From Charina bottae (taxonomy: Eukaryota > Chordata > Lepidosauria > Squamata > Charinaidae): a stretch of 64,000 nt of DNA. The notes beneath the pieces are model-generated. The model was not told the DNA's origin. It saw only the letters and a program-made list of their open reading frames with translations, and ran no database searches. The DNA is taken from assembly GCA_023362775.1 (NCBI GenBank), contig JALMGJ010000029.1, positions 3,352,501-3,416,500 on the forward strand. Direction: 5' to 3'. Positions 31,079 to 44,192 of the stretch are shown piece after piece. Both the position numbers and the translations under genes were made by a program. Within the stretch, counting starts at the first letter, position 1; every line of letters starts with the position of its first letter.

Positions 31079-34000
31079 TGGGGAAAAGACAATAGACTTG
31101 AACTGACTTCATTACAACCACAGCTTTTCTGAGGCCAAGTTTAACCTTTTCCAGAGCCAGAAAAGTTCCTCTTCCCACCCTGTTGAGAGAGGTTGTCCTA
31201 AATGACTTCTAAAATTGTTAGGCTTCTATGTTTCTTCCTTAGGTACTTTATAATTTTTTTGCTTTTACTCCTCTTATAGTTATAGTGGTTGAGGGTGTGG
31301 TGGGCCTTTGTTTTCTGTATCCAAGAGGATCAGAGTGAAATACCAGCCTTTACTGTGCATGCATTCTTATAAATCAGCCAGCATTTCATAGGACTAACAA
31401 GAATAAATGATAACACAATACTAATATACAAAGAGGGGAAGGCTGGAACTCAGAGTTACAAAGGAAAACCAGAGACATCTATCACTCTGCAGCCTTCCTG
31501 ATTGTCCATGCTTCTGAAAGGAATGTGTGGACATGGAAAGAGTTTTGTCATGACGTCTGCCCTTGATGAAGTATGGGAAATCATGGAGGCTACAGACTAT
31601 TGAAGAAGGGACTGTTCAATAGATATGCACAAGTCCTAACACTCTGGAAATGGAATATTCTGAAGAGTTCCCTCTGAACCAAGCTGATCCAGAAGTCCTG
31701 GTGTTTTCCCAACAGTTAGTCCTCCAAATTGAAAGTGGATCTTCTGGAGTTTCTGGAACATCTTTTCAGAGCAATAGGTTTTGCTATTTCTTTTGCCAAT
31801 GTTCTGGATACTTCCCTTCCTATCCATCAGAAACACTCTAAAGCAGAATTCACCCTACCCAGCCATCCTTTGGAGATGTTGAGAGATGCAATCTTTAGTT
31901 ATACAGTAGTTTCCCTAAGATTCTAAGGTTCTGACTGTTCTTATGAAAGCAAGACCCAAACACTTTTTTTGGCCCCTGAATCCTAGAGCCCTGGATGTCA
32001 GATAACCTCATTTGAAAAAATATGACTGCTGAGGAAATACTCTCATTTGCATTTCATTCTAATGGGCAATTTTCTTTTCAGAGTAGAAGCTGACTGTGCA
32101 CAGCACTGATTGACCAGTCCTTGTGACCTGTCCGTCTTATGTTTTTATCTCATGTAGAGATCTTTAGGAACGTTGTGTCCTTTTTCTTGGTACAAGGAAC
32201 TAATTCTTATATCTCAAAGTAATTTGTAATCAGAATGCCTTATCTTTTTGATTTTATGCTTCTCTAAATGTTACTATCTTTAGATTAAAAGCATTGCAAA
32301 ACTGCACAAAAATGGTACATTATAAACTAAAGTGTGCATGAAGTGATACTGCATGCTAAAAATAAAACAAAACACATTTTTATAAAATGCTTATAAAATT
32401 CATGCAAATTAATGAAACATTACGAATGAGCCCATGCAAAATGATATCCATCAGATATCGACTGAATTCTTATTCCAGAGTTGAATTTCAACTTTTTAAA
32501 AATGAGCTTGTTATTTAAGAATATGATTACTTTTGAAATAATAATATAATTAACATAATTACTTTTGAAATGCCCACTTCAGAAAATAAGAAGTAGACAG
32601 TTTACTTGAAGCACGTGGAAATACAAGTATAAAATAGGTTACTGAATCAGCATGTAAATAATTTATATATTTTAACGGTGGATCCGTAAGTGGCTATAAA
32701 GGCCAATTCTGGATCCACACAACCTCACACAATGAGGGCATAGGTTTCTGGGTGGGAGACGGTCATGATGTGTCTGTGTGTGTGTCTGTGTCACACAATA
32801 CACCCTAGAGAAGGCTATGGTTGCTCATCAAGAAAGGGAAAAAGACGTTTGCAACAATTATCTTTTTAACGTAATGTCTGTTGCACCCTTATTCGTTGGA
32901 CTCATGGAGTCCATTTTCTTGAGGCTGAATACATACAGTATCTCCCTAAATGAAAGAATGCATGTACAATCTGAAATGCTTGACCACACTTTGGGCTGAA
33001 AACATAAAGCAAAGCATCCCATTATTAAGATTATTAGTTCTTATGCTGAACCACTTCCGCCATAGTTACTTTCTCAGCAGAGAGTAGCATTGCCAGACCC
33101 ATATTTCAAAATAAAGGATTCTGCAAAGATCCAATGATTTCTTCATGAATTTCCTAGAACTGAAGTGCTGTAAAAAAAGTAGCCACTGTATTCTCCAGGG
33201 CTGCAGAATTTGGAAGTAAGAGATGATTGCTGAAAATATGTGACATTCCAAAAATGAGAAACATATGTTAACACCAGCAAGAATATTTTAAGCCAGACAC
33301 ATTTCTTAGACACATGTCAGTGATGACTTTGCTAATGTGCTGTTTCATCTAGTATCTAGTCCAGGTTAATATTCTTTAATAAAGACATGCACACACCACC
33401 CGTTCCCTTAGTCATTTTGAATTCTCTTTTCTGGATTTTTCCCCCGTGGTATATTTTTGAAATGGCAAAAAAGGCAGAACTCTAGAGGAGACCCTGGATC
33501 TGCTCATTCCACCATTTACGAAAAAGTGCATTTGTTACTGACCCTTGAATTTGAAATCATTTACAAATCTCAGTATTGAATCTAGTGTAGCTATTGGACA
33601 GAACATATTAGAACAGTGTGATCATTTTCATGACTAGTAGCTTGAAAAACTAGGCCAAATGTCTGTTTCTGAAGATTCAACTCATAATTAGGGATGGATG
33701 AAGAGCACTGTGATAGCTGAAACTCAAGAGGTGGGAGTTTGGGGGAAAGCTGCCTAATTCACTTCATTTCTGGGGAAAAAAATCAAATTATTTATGCATT
33801 ACTTCCTGGATTGCAGAAAGGTTTACAGTAGGATAAACCATTTTTACATCATTTCTAAAACAAATCTATTACAAAATTCAAGAGATCTGCTCTTCCAAAA
33901 AGAATGTTGGTTTGGAATTAGAATTGTTTTCAGAGATGAGCATGCCCTTCATCTTGCAAGAAGTTTAATGCATGTTAAAAACGATTTGAAAAGTGAGTCC

Positions 34001-35738
34001 TGATATTTATTAAACCAAAAGTAGCAAACATGTCTTATAATTTAAGATTTAAATTTTAAATTAACGAAGGAAATGCAGGAGGCAGATAATTATCTCAGCA
34101 TCCTAATAGCCTGCATAAGTATGATACTTATGCAAAGAAAAACATTAGCAGAGTTCCTTGGCATCTAGTATTCTATGTTCAGATATTATTTTCCCTTTTT
34201 AAGAAATATGGGGAGTATTCAAAATGACGACTGTACAGGCAAAATGAATCAGTTAGGAAAAGGGATCCTTTCACATATGTACAGTAGACAAGCTCTGAAT
34301 AAGAGGGACTAACACTCCGCAAATTATATTTAATCTTTCAACTGGAAATTTAGAATTGCAATTTATTCTTTGTGCAGATTCATGGAGAAAATTATGTAGC
34401 ATGTCCTGAAAGAAGGTAGAATGTCTTCAATGGACTGTTTCAATAGAAAAATATTTATATATTTGAATGTTTTCTCGGTTAAAATATTCTTTGCAATGGA
34501 AATTTAATGTGCCAGAGAGAGAATTGGTCCAATCTAGCCTTCTTGTTTTAGATTGCTATTGCAGAAGCCTTAAAAAAAGTTGACAAAATTCCAGTTTTCA
34601 GTCCATATGCAGTAAGTATGCTGCAGTAAGCGCTACGTGCAGGTTTCTTTCTTAAATCAACTTTAGTCATTCCATTAAGGTCAAAAACACATTCATATTT
34701 TTTTCACGGCAGTGTTACTCTGAAATGGAATTTTCATTATGTAAAATGATCTTTTTTTCATAGAAATCAACTTCCATAACAATTTATTTAAATTAAAGAA
34801 AGTTAACAAGCAGAGTCTTTCCAGTGGTGACTTAGCTAGGTGGAAATCCACCCATGGGACAGGGTTTCCAGTGTCTTGATTTGCTTCTAAATGGAATTGA
34901 TTTTTTTAAAAAGATCACAGTCTACTTTTAATTGGGAATGTTTGTTTGCCCTTTAAAACTGGGTTTCATTTTTATTAAGTCTTGACTGGCTTGGCTCAGG
35001 ATGTTTCACATCAGATTTAGAAAACTTTTTAGTACTCTAGGGACATATATAACCTTTTTTTCAGTTGAAAGCCTAATGTAAATTGTGGGCAGCACCAAGA
35101 AGAAAACATAATCAGGGCTGGAGAGAGGGGGAAAGCAGAAAAATCCTTGAAAAATCTCCAAGACATACATGAAAATAAACAATGAAAATAAATTATGAAA
35201 TTATGAAAACAAACAAACAAACAAACAACAAATAAATGCATTCTTGAGGATTAAAATGAGAAAATGCACTAGCCAGCATATGCATACAATTCACATGGTG
35301 GCATATAATACTGAAATACCTTTAAGGTGAAAATCAGTGCAAATGCATATCCTGGTGTTGTGTAGAAATTCTAGCAAGGCAAGGATATGAACTACAGAAG
35401 ATCATACATGCAGACATCCCTAGTATGGGAAAACTCTTGGTCTATAACCAATAAATCTGAATGATTCATATAAGTTGGTGGGGAATTTGAAAACTTTGTT
35501 GTCACTGAATGAAACTCTCTAATTATGCCTTTTTTGATTTGCTGTCTCTCACAGGCTTCCTTCCAGGGTTTATAGAACTGCTTATTTCTTTTGGGACCTG
35601 GTCAAAAGGCATCATGTGCCAAAAATTTAACCCCCTCCCAGGCCATGTTCCCTTCATTGGTCCATGATTTTCAGCAGAGAAGGCCATCCTGTTGCCAGCT
35701 GAAATAACTATATACCTTGAAAATACTATGTAAATTTG
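31079..35738. other. Long stretch without recognised mobile elements
   Basis: 4.6 kb of AT-rich sequence with only short incidental frames, a short TG run near 32770 and an (AAAC)n run at 35207-35230. In a window otherwise dense with insertions this suggests unique DNA. No exon, splice pattern or RNA gene could be supported. Confidence 0.45.
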
Positions 35739-35745
35739 TGCTTTT

Positions 35746-36024
35746 AATTGGAAGGTCGGCGGTTCGAGACCCGAGCGAGTGAGTGACGGAGTGAGCTCCC
35801 ACACTCGGCCCAGCTCTTGCCAACCTAGCAATTCGAAAGCATGCAAATGCAGGTAGATAAACAGGTACCACTTCGGTGGGAAGGTAACAGCGTTCCGTGC
35901 GCGTCATGTGGCCACATGACCATGGAAGCGTCTTCGGACAACGCTGGCTCTTCAGCTAACAAACGGAGATGAGCACCGGCCCCTAGAGTCGGACACGACT
36001 GCACAAATGTGCGGGGGGAACCTT
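35746..36024 (+). mobile_element. Sauria-type SINE, copy 2 (5'-truncated)
   Basis: Begins at the B-box half of the tRNA head (GGCGGTTCGAGACCC) and runs through the standard body to AGAGTCGGACACGACT and GCGGGGGGAACCTT. A 7-bp direct repeat, TGCTTTT, at 35739-35745 and 36025-36031 may be the TSD. The head differs from the other copies (GAGACCCGAGCGAGTGAG), suggesting a subfamily. Confidence 0.8.
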
Positions 36025-36076
36025 TGCTTTTTAAGTTGCAACAATGTTTGAAGTATAAGCTTGCACATCATAAAGT

Positions 36077-36202
36077 AAAGGTAAAGGTAAAGGTAAAGGT
36101 AAAGGTAAAGGTAAAGGTAAAGGTAAAGGTAAAGGTAAAGGTAAAGGTAAAGGTAAAGGTAAAGGTAAAGGTAAAGGTAAAGGTAAAGGTAAAGGTAAAG
36201 GT
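36077..36202 (+). repeat. (AAAGGT)21 hexanucleotide array
   Basis: 126 bp, 21 perfect units. The complement ACCTTT is the 3'-terminal repeat of Sauria SINEs. It lies 45 bp after a plus-strand SINE but in the opposite sense. It keeps frames open on both strands (Lys-Val and Leu-Tyr dipeptide runs), which are not genes. Confidence 0.97.
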
Positions 36203-37359
36203 AAAATAACAGAAGCACCTCACTCTGCTCTTTTAGCATTCCTGTCTGATATGCTTTCTTCCAGAGTTCATATAGCTATTTCTCTGGTAGCTTTTCAATC
36301 TAGTTCCTATTTAGAATCATCACTGAATTCCAAGTTGAAAATGCATTTTAAGCCACATTCTTCTTTGAAAAATGTAACGAAATGAAAAGAAAATGTTGGG
36401 GGGAGCTTGGAATCAGCAAATGTGTGCTGCTGTTCACCCAAGGCCCTGTTGAGTATCATAGTGAGGCAACAAGGTGACTGCTTTTAGTTGGAAGGAGAAA
36501 ACAATGTTCTGCCTTGTTAGTAGGTCATGCTTACATCATATCTAAGGGGTGGTATCACTTTTCATCCTTGAGCTATCCCCCAAAGGGTAAGCCTTCTGCT
36601 GAGTTGACAATATAACAGAAATGTTCCATTTCTTTCACCCAGGAAGGCCCTCTGGAAGTGCGGGGTGAAGAGCAGTGTAAAATTGGCTATTTCTAAGGAT
36701 AGAAATTCTAGCAATCAAAAAGATCTCTTTACGGTCTTCATGCAATGTGACACAGCTAAAATGTCAAGACTGGCCTTTGAGTGACCTAGATCATATACTG
36801 GGAGGTGGGATTTTGTCCTCCATAGAATTTATTCCCCCACCCCACCCCACTTCTTCCTTGCTAAAAATGGAAGTAGCATAAACAGCTTTTATTTGAAGTG
36901 CGAACACTGCTGTATTATAGTTCTAAAAGGAGGCTTTATTGAATTCCCTCCAAGGTCTTTGCTGTTTGACAGACAGGGGACGGGTGGTGGTGGTGGAACA
37001 CATCAAAAACTTTATGTAAAAGGTGGAATGTTTAAAGGGAGAATAAAATGGACATTCTTTTAATTCTATAACTGACAGGGTGTTTATTGAAACCTGTCTA
37101 CCTGAAAAAGAACTGCAGCTTCTCCAGAGATAACTCTTGCTGAAGGCTTCGACATTTAATTTTATCATTAGGTGAAATTGCTGCAGTCTGCAGGATGCAG
37201 AGGTAGCTGGACTATCTGATGCTCAAGCAATTTTGTATACTGCTCGGAAATGCTCTGAACATTGGCTGTGAAAAAAAAACAGCTTTTTGAAGCTTTTTTA
37301 TGTTCTTGTTTAAATTCCCATCAAGACTGGTTAACTTGTAAGGGGTTGTTATAAAGTTA
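36203..37359. other. No recognised feature
   Basis: Nothing supported. Confidence 0.5.
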
Positions 37360-37526
37360 TCCTCCTCCTCCTCCTCCTCCTCCTCCTCCTCCTCCTCCTC
37401 CTCCTCCTCCTCCTCCTCCTCCTCCTCCTCCTCTTCTTCTTCTTCTTCTTCCTCCTCCTCCTCCTCCTCCTCCTCCTCCTCCTCCTCCTCCTCCTCCTCC
37501 TCCTCCTCCTCCTCCTCCTCCTCCTC
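37360..37526 (+). repeat. (TCC)n/(GGA)n triplet array with a TTC interruption
   Basis: About 167 bp of CCT/TCC repeats, interrupted at 37433-37450 by TTC units. Pure pyrimidine on this strand and pure purine on the other, so it could form triplex DNA. The poly-Gly frame on the minus strand is spurious. Confidence 0.97.
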
Positions 37527-37689
37527 TCCCTAACCTGGTGCTCTTCAGGTTTAAACTGTAATTCTCTCCAGCCCTATCTGAGGCCTCCTTAGATCTGGCT
37601 GCACATGACAACATTTGGGAAAGTTTAAGAGGAATCAGTCTTAGAGGAAGCAAATGATCTGGATCCCTTCCAGTCTGTGTACAACCCTG

Positions 37690-39080
37690 GGAATTGGATA
37701 GAAACAGATTGGTTTCCTGGGGAATGCCCTTTGTTGGGACCCGGACGAGGAAATGCACTCTTCTGGCTTTTCTGGGCCTCTCATGGTATCTTCCTGAACC
37801 ATCTGAGATAGTTGGGGATTGGGGGAATTGTTCTGCTCCTTACTTAGCAGGAAGATTCAATTTATGCTCATGGAGGAGGAGAGGCCAGCTTTGGGGCTCA
37901 ATTATTTCCCCCCTACTATTTCATATGTACATGAAGTTGCTGGGAGAGGTCTTCCATTTGTTTGGGGTATGGTATATGCCAATGCTATTCAGCTCCATAT
38001 TATCACCCAGGTCATTCTGATGATGCTGTGGAAGTCCTGATCATGTGTATAGAGGCTGTGCAGCTCTAGACTGGATGAAACAAGCTTAAATTGAATTCAA
38101 GGAGGTCAGATTTGGAGTTTGTTGGATGAAACTACTGGGTGAAGTCATCCATGGGTGGGAGTGAAGCTTCCTTAATATGCTGATGATACTGTGTTATATA
38201 TCTGTACTCTGGGCTAAGCAGGAGATGCACTAAATGTTCTTACTCAGTGTTTAGAGGCTGCAAGATATTGGATAGCATGAAATCAAAATGAAATTAAGTA
38301 CCAGTAAGATAGAGTGGTAGTTTGTTCAGAAACCTTTGGGTTCAGTGCCGGCTGCCACACTGGCTCTGAATGGGGTTGCCTTCAGAGATTGTGCGGGTCA
38401 AGTTGGGACAAAGTAGGCTGATGCTGAACCCAAGCAAGGTGGAGTTGCTGTTTGTTTATTGAATTCTCAGTCAGCTCTGGTGTTATCTCTTGAATGGGAG
38501 GCGTTCACTCCGATACAGCAGGCTTGTGGCTTTGGAGTAGCTCAGGACAGCAGATGGAATACAGAGGATAGCCTGGGGAGATTTTGCCAAGCTTCCGCTT
38601 GGTCTTAACAACAGCTGCTCAAGCCTTTATTACCTTGAGACCGGATTACTGCAATACACTCTACTTGTGGCTGCCTTTGGAGACTACCCAGAAACTACTT
38701 GGTACAGAATGTAACAACTCACATGGTGATGAGTGAGATAAATTTTAGCAAGATTACACCCTTTTTGTGGGTGCTGCAGTGGCTGCCAATTTGTTTCCAA
38801 GTACAATTCAAGACATTTGTTTTCTAAGACGTGAGTCCAGATTACATGCAGGACAATATCCTCCAAATAGAATCTGCCCATCTACTTGATTGGCCCAGGA
38901 AGGAATGCTTTATTTCCACTTTCCTTGAGAAGTTGAGAGCCCAGCATCACGGCTTCCTTAGGTGCAGCTCTGTCTCTGTGGGATATGCCATTCCCTGAAA
39001 TGCAGATGGCTCCAACGCTTTTAACGTTCTGTATAGCTATGAGGTCGTGGCCTTTCTGTATTGCATTTTGCATAGGAAAT
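37690..39080 (+). mobile_element. L2 LINE remnant
   Basis: Frameshifted L2 RT. I-S-P-L-L-F-H-M-Y-M-K-L-L-G-E-V lies near 37900-37950, where L2 has a similar block before its catalytic Y-A-D-D. Degraded D-D-T-V/Q-L segments are near 38180. L-N-P-S-K-V-E-L-L is near 38435. D-Y-C-N-T-L-Y and P-L-E-T-T-Q-K-L-L are near 38650-38700. A C-terminal L-W-D-M-P-F-P-E-M block is near 38980. The catalytic motif is destroyed. No 3' tail was seen. Confidence 0.7.
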
Positions 39081-42000
39081 CCTTGTGATGTGGGGCCATC
39101 ATAACCCTTTTTGGCTAAACTAACCAAACCATTTTGTTGGCTTAGTTGGCTATGAATCCAATGTCTATTCAAAAATAATTCCAGTGCAGTTAGAACAACT
39201 TTCTCACAAGGAAGTGAATATGTGAAGTAAGCATGCACACACATACACAAACACACACGTACACAGAGCTCTTTCTGTTTACACAAACAGCCCTTCCTGC
39301 TACTTGCCATCCAATGTTGTATATTGTGAGAACACAGAATATTATGGTATCAGCCCAGTATTGATCTGGTACATCTATCTGAGCTCCATACATTCTGTCT
39401 TCTTGCAATCCAAAATGACACAGTCTAAGCATAAATGTACTAAATCAAAACCTACCACCGTGGAGCAAAGGCAGTCTAGATATGGATGGAGTAAAGGCAG
39501 TTTAGATATGTAATGTTCTATTGCATCCCTGCATTTCACCTCTTCTAATCTGCCCAAATAGTTGGACTTATTTATTTACTTATATTTATCACGAACACTT
39601 TTAAGATAGTTCAGTGGGGAAAAAAAATGAATCTCAGTGTCTTAATTCCATCAAGGATAAAAATTATAGGGTTAAGCCAAGAAGAACATGATCAATTTAA
39701 TGGATTGTAGTAGATGTTTACGCCATTCTGCAATGGATGGCACTGAAAGACAGGACAATGTTTCTTGGAAGAGAACAACTCCTGGCAAATATGTTAATAC
39801 CACTTAACCTCAGTTGAACCCTCCACCTACTGTGGGCAGCAAAGACAAAAAAAAGTCTTTGATAATCCTTTCCATTGCATCAATGACAACCAACACTGTT
39901 GGTATTTTAATTTTCTTCCCTTTCAAGAACGAATATCGAGGGCTATTGCAAGGTGGTTTTTCTTTTGTGATGGAAAATTGGCAGCTTGAATCTCCTGTAT
40001 GAAAGAGGGTGGCTGTGTCCACTTGAAAGATGAATGGAGATCTCTGGGCAGAGCTCAGAGCATAAGCTGAGTGTTGGGTAGAAGAAACCCAGATAACACC
40101 TCTAGGTGAAATGACTCCTGCTTTTCAGCCACTGATCTCAGCTGGGATGTGAAGAGATGTAAACAAGGCAGATTTTGAAAGGCTCCCATTACACAAAAGG
40201 GGCTCAGGACTGAATTGCAAATATTTACTGTACGGATAATGAACATGACTAACCCAAATAAAGAGAGGGAAACTATGTGGATGTGTGCTTTAAAAGTATT
40301 TGACCTCCCAGAACAAAATGTCTGCTTCATGGGAATTCACATTTACAGCTGTCATAAAAGGGTGCCATTTGCCATTCTGAACGGGCTGGAGTTGAAGATG
40401 CCACCTCTTGCTGCCTTGCAGCGTAGCAACGACAGGTTCCTGCTGGCCTCATGTGCAGTGGCGTGCAAAGCGCAGGTTTTCATCTCAGTTTCAAAGGACC
40501 CTCGTAACCACAGTGGCCTTGAAATCACAGACTGGATGACGCATGGTTAACCTCTCTGGGTTGCATTTTTAAACATAGCAATACATATGCACAATATTCT
40601 GAACTCTATAAAACATACACGTTTAAAAATATGCAGCTCAAGAATAAATTGAGAGTAAAAGACGTCCGGGGGTATGATATGATAGCACTCTTCAAACACT
40701 TGTGAGAAGGTCACACAGAAGATCCATCCCTGTTCTCTTCTGCTCCAGAGTGCAGGACAGAGAATCAGGGACTGATGTTCAGGAATGCAGATTCCCACAG
40801 AATGTTAGGAAAAAGCTTCCTAAGAGAAAACAGCAGTTTGACTGTTAGACTGAGACCACTGACTCAGAAAGATGTTGGCCTCCTCTTCATTGAATATCTT
40901 CAGGTGGAAGTAAAGCATCATCTCTCTTGGAGGCTTTTGTTTAGATTTTTGCTCAGGACAGGAGGTGGGACTTGACGGCCTCAGTGGGCCCATCTAGGAT
41001 TCCAGCAGGGCTAGCCAGAATATTTTGTGTCCTGAGCTAAATCAAGAAATGATTTCCCCCAGCCCACACTGAGTGAAGGAGCATGGTACACAAGACAGCC
41101 CAAATTTTGGGATCTGAAGAAAAAAGTGCACACAATCCATACGCTTGAGAGCTGCACGAAGCATTGTCTGGCATTCAATGGCCAAATTCTAGAAAAGAGG
41201 TGGCACTGGGGGTGGGGGGGGGAGGGAGGATTTGGAACATAAGGGTGAAAAGCTGCCATAACCCTCTGCAAGGTTTAAGTAAGCCCAATTCACTCCTATG
41301 TTTTCTTCCCATCTGGGTAGCTCTGGGGCCACTAAAGAACTGCGGGTGGCTTCTGACTGGTGCAAGCCTCCCTTTTTTATTTGCATCTCAGTAAACGAAT
41401 GTCATATTTTGCACCAGCAAAATGTTCAGAAATGTGATCAGGCTGCATGGTATAGCACTGCGATTAGCCTTAAGTCGATGCTTGCTATTGCTTTGCTAAT
41501 GAACAACAGAGGAGTTGTGTGTAGGTATCATGGCATTTGAGACAGGAACTTATAAAGCAAATGTATCTGTTTATGACAATGTGGTTTCAAAGTATGTCTA
41601 GTATCTGCGGCAATTTAGTGGAACTTCCATGACAGAGGCAATATATCTGATTATGAAATGCTGAGAACAAATACAAAGGAGAAACACTCATCTTCATGTC
41701 CTTCTTAAGATTTTATGACAAATTTCTGATGGGTTACTGTTGGAAATAAAATACTGGACATTGAACATACATTCATTTTATGGAAGTGTGAATAAGTTCT
41801 GTAGAACAAAGGTCGCATCTGTATCCAGATATTGCTATACCCAAAGTGGTTGCAAGTTTTCCAATGATTCTTCTCAAAACAGAATCCCTGGGCTAACCCA
41901 GCAAGCACAGAAAGATGTACATGCAAACATACCCATATGCACACATTATTTGGTCATATACGTTGAACAAAAGATAATGATCACTCAGAAGCTATGCTGA

Positions 42001-43504
42001 AGGGGAAAGAAAGGCCTAAGCTTTGTGATCTACAGTATATGAATTATGCACATTTGCAAAATTTTTGTTTGCATCATATATTCTGCAGTTTGCAAATCCT
42101 TGATTGCAAAGGACTAATGAGCACCATGGGAACTAGCCCATTTCCTACCTACTGAAATTCTTAGACATACTCCCACAAAATTGCAACATCCTTGTCTCTG
42201 CTGAGCTCAAATTAGTTGAAGTCTAGTAGGCATTGCATTTTCTTTTTAAGCCTTGATTCAAGAGGACATTCTTGGTAACAATTGAGCATTAAGTAAATGC
42301 ATAAGTATGCCTGAACTGGAGCATAACTAAATTGGAGCCTTGAGAGAATCACTCTTCTGGCACAAATGAATTGGAGAGCACAAACTTTAAAGGTCCTATA
42401 CAGTGTGTGGCTTAGCTGCATTTCCCTTTGCTTTTATTTAGACTGTATCTTCCAAGGCCTAGGCATTCGAGCACAACAGGACGTTTAGCATTTATAGTTA
42501 CTTGCATCTGTAGCTCCTACAATATTGATGAATCAAGCAGTGACAGGGAAACTTCAACTTTTAAATATTTGTTCTTAAATCTGAATCTCTCCAAATGTCA
42601 TGTAGAATAAGCTGAATCCTTTTCAACCTCAGATTTCCTTCTCCATGGAAATCGCCCTCGCCCTCTCTTGTCTCCATCGTGGAATCACAACCTAAAGTAT
42701 TCTTTTGAAAAATGTAATGTCAAACAAGGAGGAGGCGAAACCACCATCACCACCACTATCTTTGACCATGCTGCCATGCTGTTTAGAAATTATGGGAGCT
42801 GCATCCAATACTTCTATCCTGTTTAGTCCTTTTCTGAAAATTGTGAGAAAGGGGCTCAATCTGATCGATCCTGATACTTGTTAACATATCAGTGCTTTTA
42901 TGGAATAAATATCAGAGAGCTGATAGTTAACAACACAAGCTGATTTGGGAATAAAATATTTTTCACATAAAAATCAGGTTTCTTCCCTTAGTTAGAAGAG
43001 TCACCTGAGAAAGATCCTTCCAAGGAATACTGGATGAAATGAATGGAGTGATATGCTACTACATCCATACGCCAATGAACCCACCAGGGACTGAATTAAT
43101 CAATTTTCCAGGCTCACACAATAATTGAATCCAAAATATTTGCACAATATCCTAAATTACATAAAACTAGCCCAGGCTGACTCTAATGAAAGTTAGGGTA
43201 TTGTATGAAATGCAGCTGTGTGGTCTTTCACTGACTTGGTTAAACGTGTTAGGTGAACTCAGCCATTGTGTGACTTACTGAAACATAACCTCTTGAAGAC
43301 TTATAGGGATGTAATATGCAGAATCCACTGTTGGCCATCTCAAAATATTTATCAGTTCAATTGCATTAAAACATTATTTGAAACAAAGATAGGGACACCT
43401 TGTAACATTGCTTAGAAAAATATGTATACTTTCTGCTTACTGAAATGTAGATATCTGCCTAAGAACCACATGAAATGCATCCAGATCGGAATGTTAAGGA
43501 AAAT
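39081..43504. other. Long stretch without recognised mobile elements
   Basis: 4.4 kb with a CA-rich patch near 39236-39260 and a G-run at 41203-41225. All frames are short and motif-free. Probably unique DNA; no exon could be supported. Confidence 0.45.
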
Positions 43505-43562
43505 CCCTTGTGGGGGAGATGGGCGGGATATAAATGTAATAAATAAAAAAATAAAATAAAAT
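43505..43562 (+). mobile_element. L2/CR1-type LINE 3' tail
   Basis: GGGGGAGATGGGCGGGATAT then AATAAATAAAAAAATAAAAT: tail only. Confidence 0.6.
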
Positions 43563-43758
43563 GCATATGAAAGAACACAGAGTGGATTTCCTTGGTTTTG
43601 TTACAAAGTCAAACTAATCAGCCTAACAATTGAATATGGGTAACACTAATACAGACTGGGTATAGATTGATTCCTGCATTTTAAAAAAAATGTCTGTTGA
43701 ATCCCTGGGGATAACTTTAAAAATGTTAAATTTTGTCCTCCTAATCAAGAATTTAGGT

Positions 43759-44170
43759 CAGAGCTTTCCAAACTGTGTGTCGCGACACGTTAGTGTGTCG
43801 GCTGCAGTGTGTAGGTGTGTCGCGCGAACGTAACGAGAAACCGCTGAGTCAGATGCTCAGAGCCTCAAGTACCTTGCTGCTGCTGCCTCCGAGCCCTGCC
43901 AGGATTCCGCGCAGGTCATAGTGCTTGCCTTGTGCCCTGCTGTAAGAGGGGAGCTCTCTCCAAGCCTTGCCCTGCTGTAAAGGAGAACTCTGTTTTCATG
44001 AGATATCTTGTGTCCCCATACATTTCGCTATTACAATTTTGTATGTGTCCACATCTCTTATAAGTTAGTTAGTTTAACCTCCAGTTTGCTAGTAAAACTG
44101 AATTACTGTGTCACGAAAAGATGCATGTCTAAAAAGTATGTCGCCAACATGAAAATTTTGGAAAGCTCTG
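43759..44170 (+). mobile_element. Non-autonomous hAT element, long subfamily, copy C
   Basis: 412 bp. Left TIR CAGAGCTTTCCAAACTGTG; right end TTTTGGAAAGCTCTG. A perfect 8-bp TSD, ATTTAGGT, is at 43751-43758 and 44171-44178. The interior differs from the short subfamily and matches the element at 61205 in reverse. Confidence 0.93.
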
Positions 44171-44192
44171 ATTTAGGTAGCATAAAGATGGT

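Noticed and set aside
35952..36239. Leu-Tyr and Lys-Val repeat proteins
   Set aside because: Translation of the AAAGGT hexamer array.
37357..37758. Poly-glycine/arginine protein
   Set aside because: Translation of the GGA triplet array.
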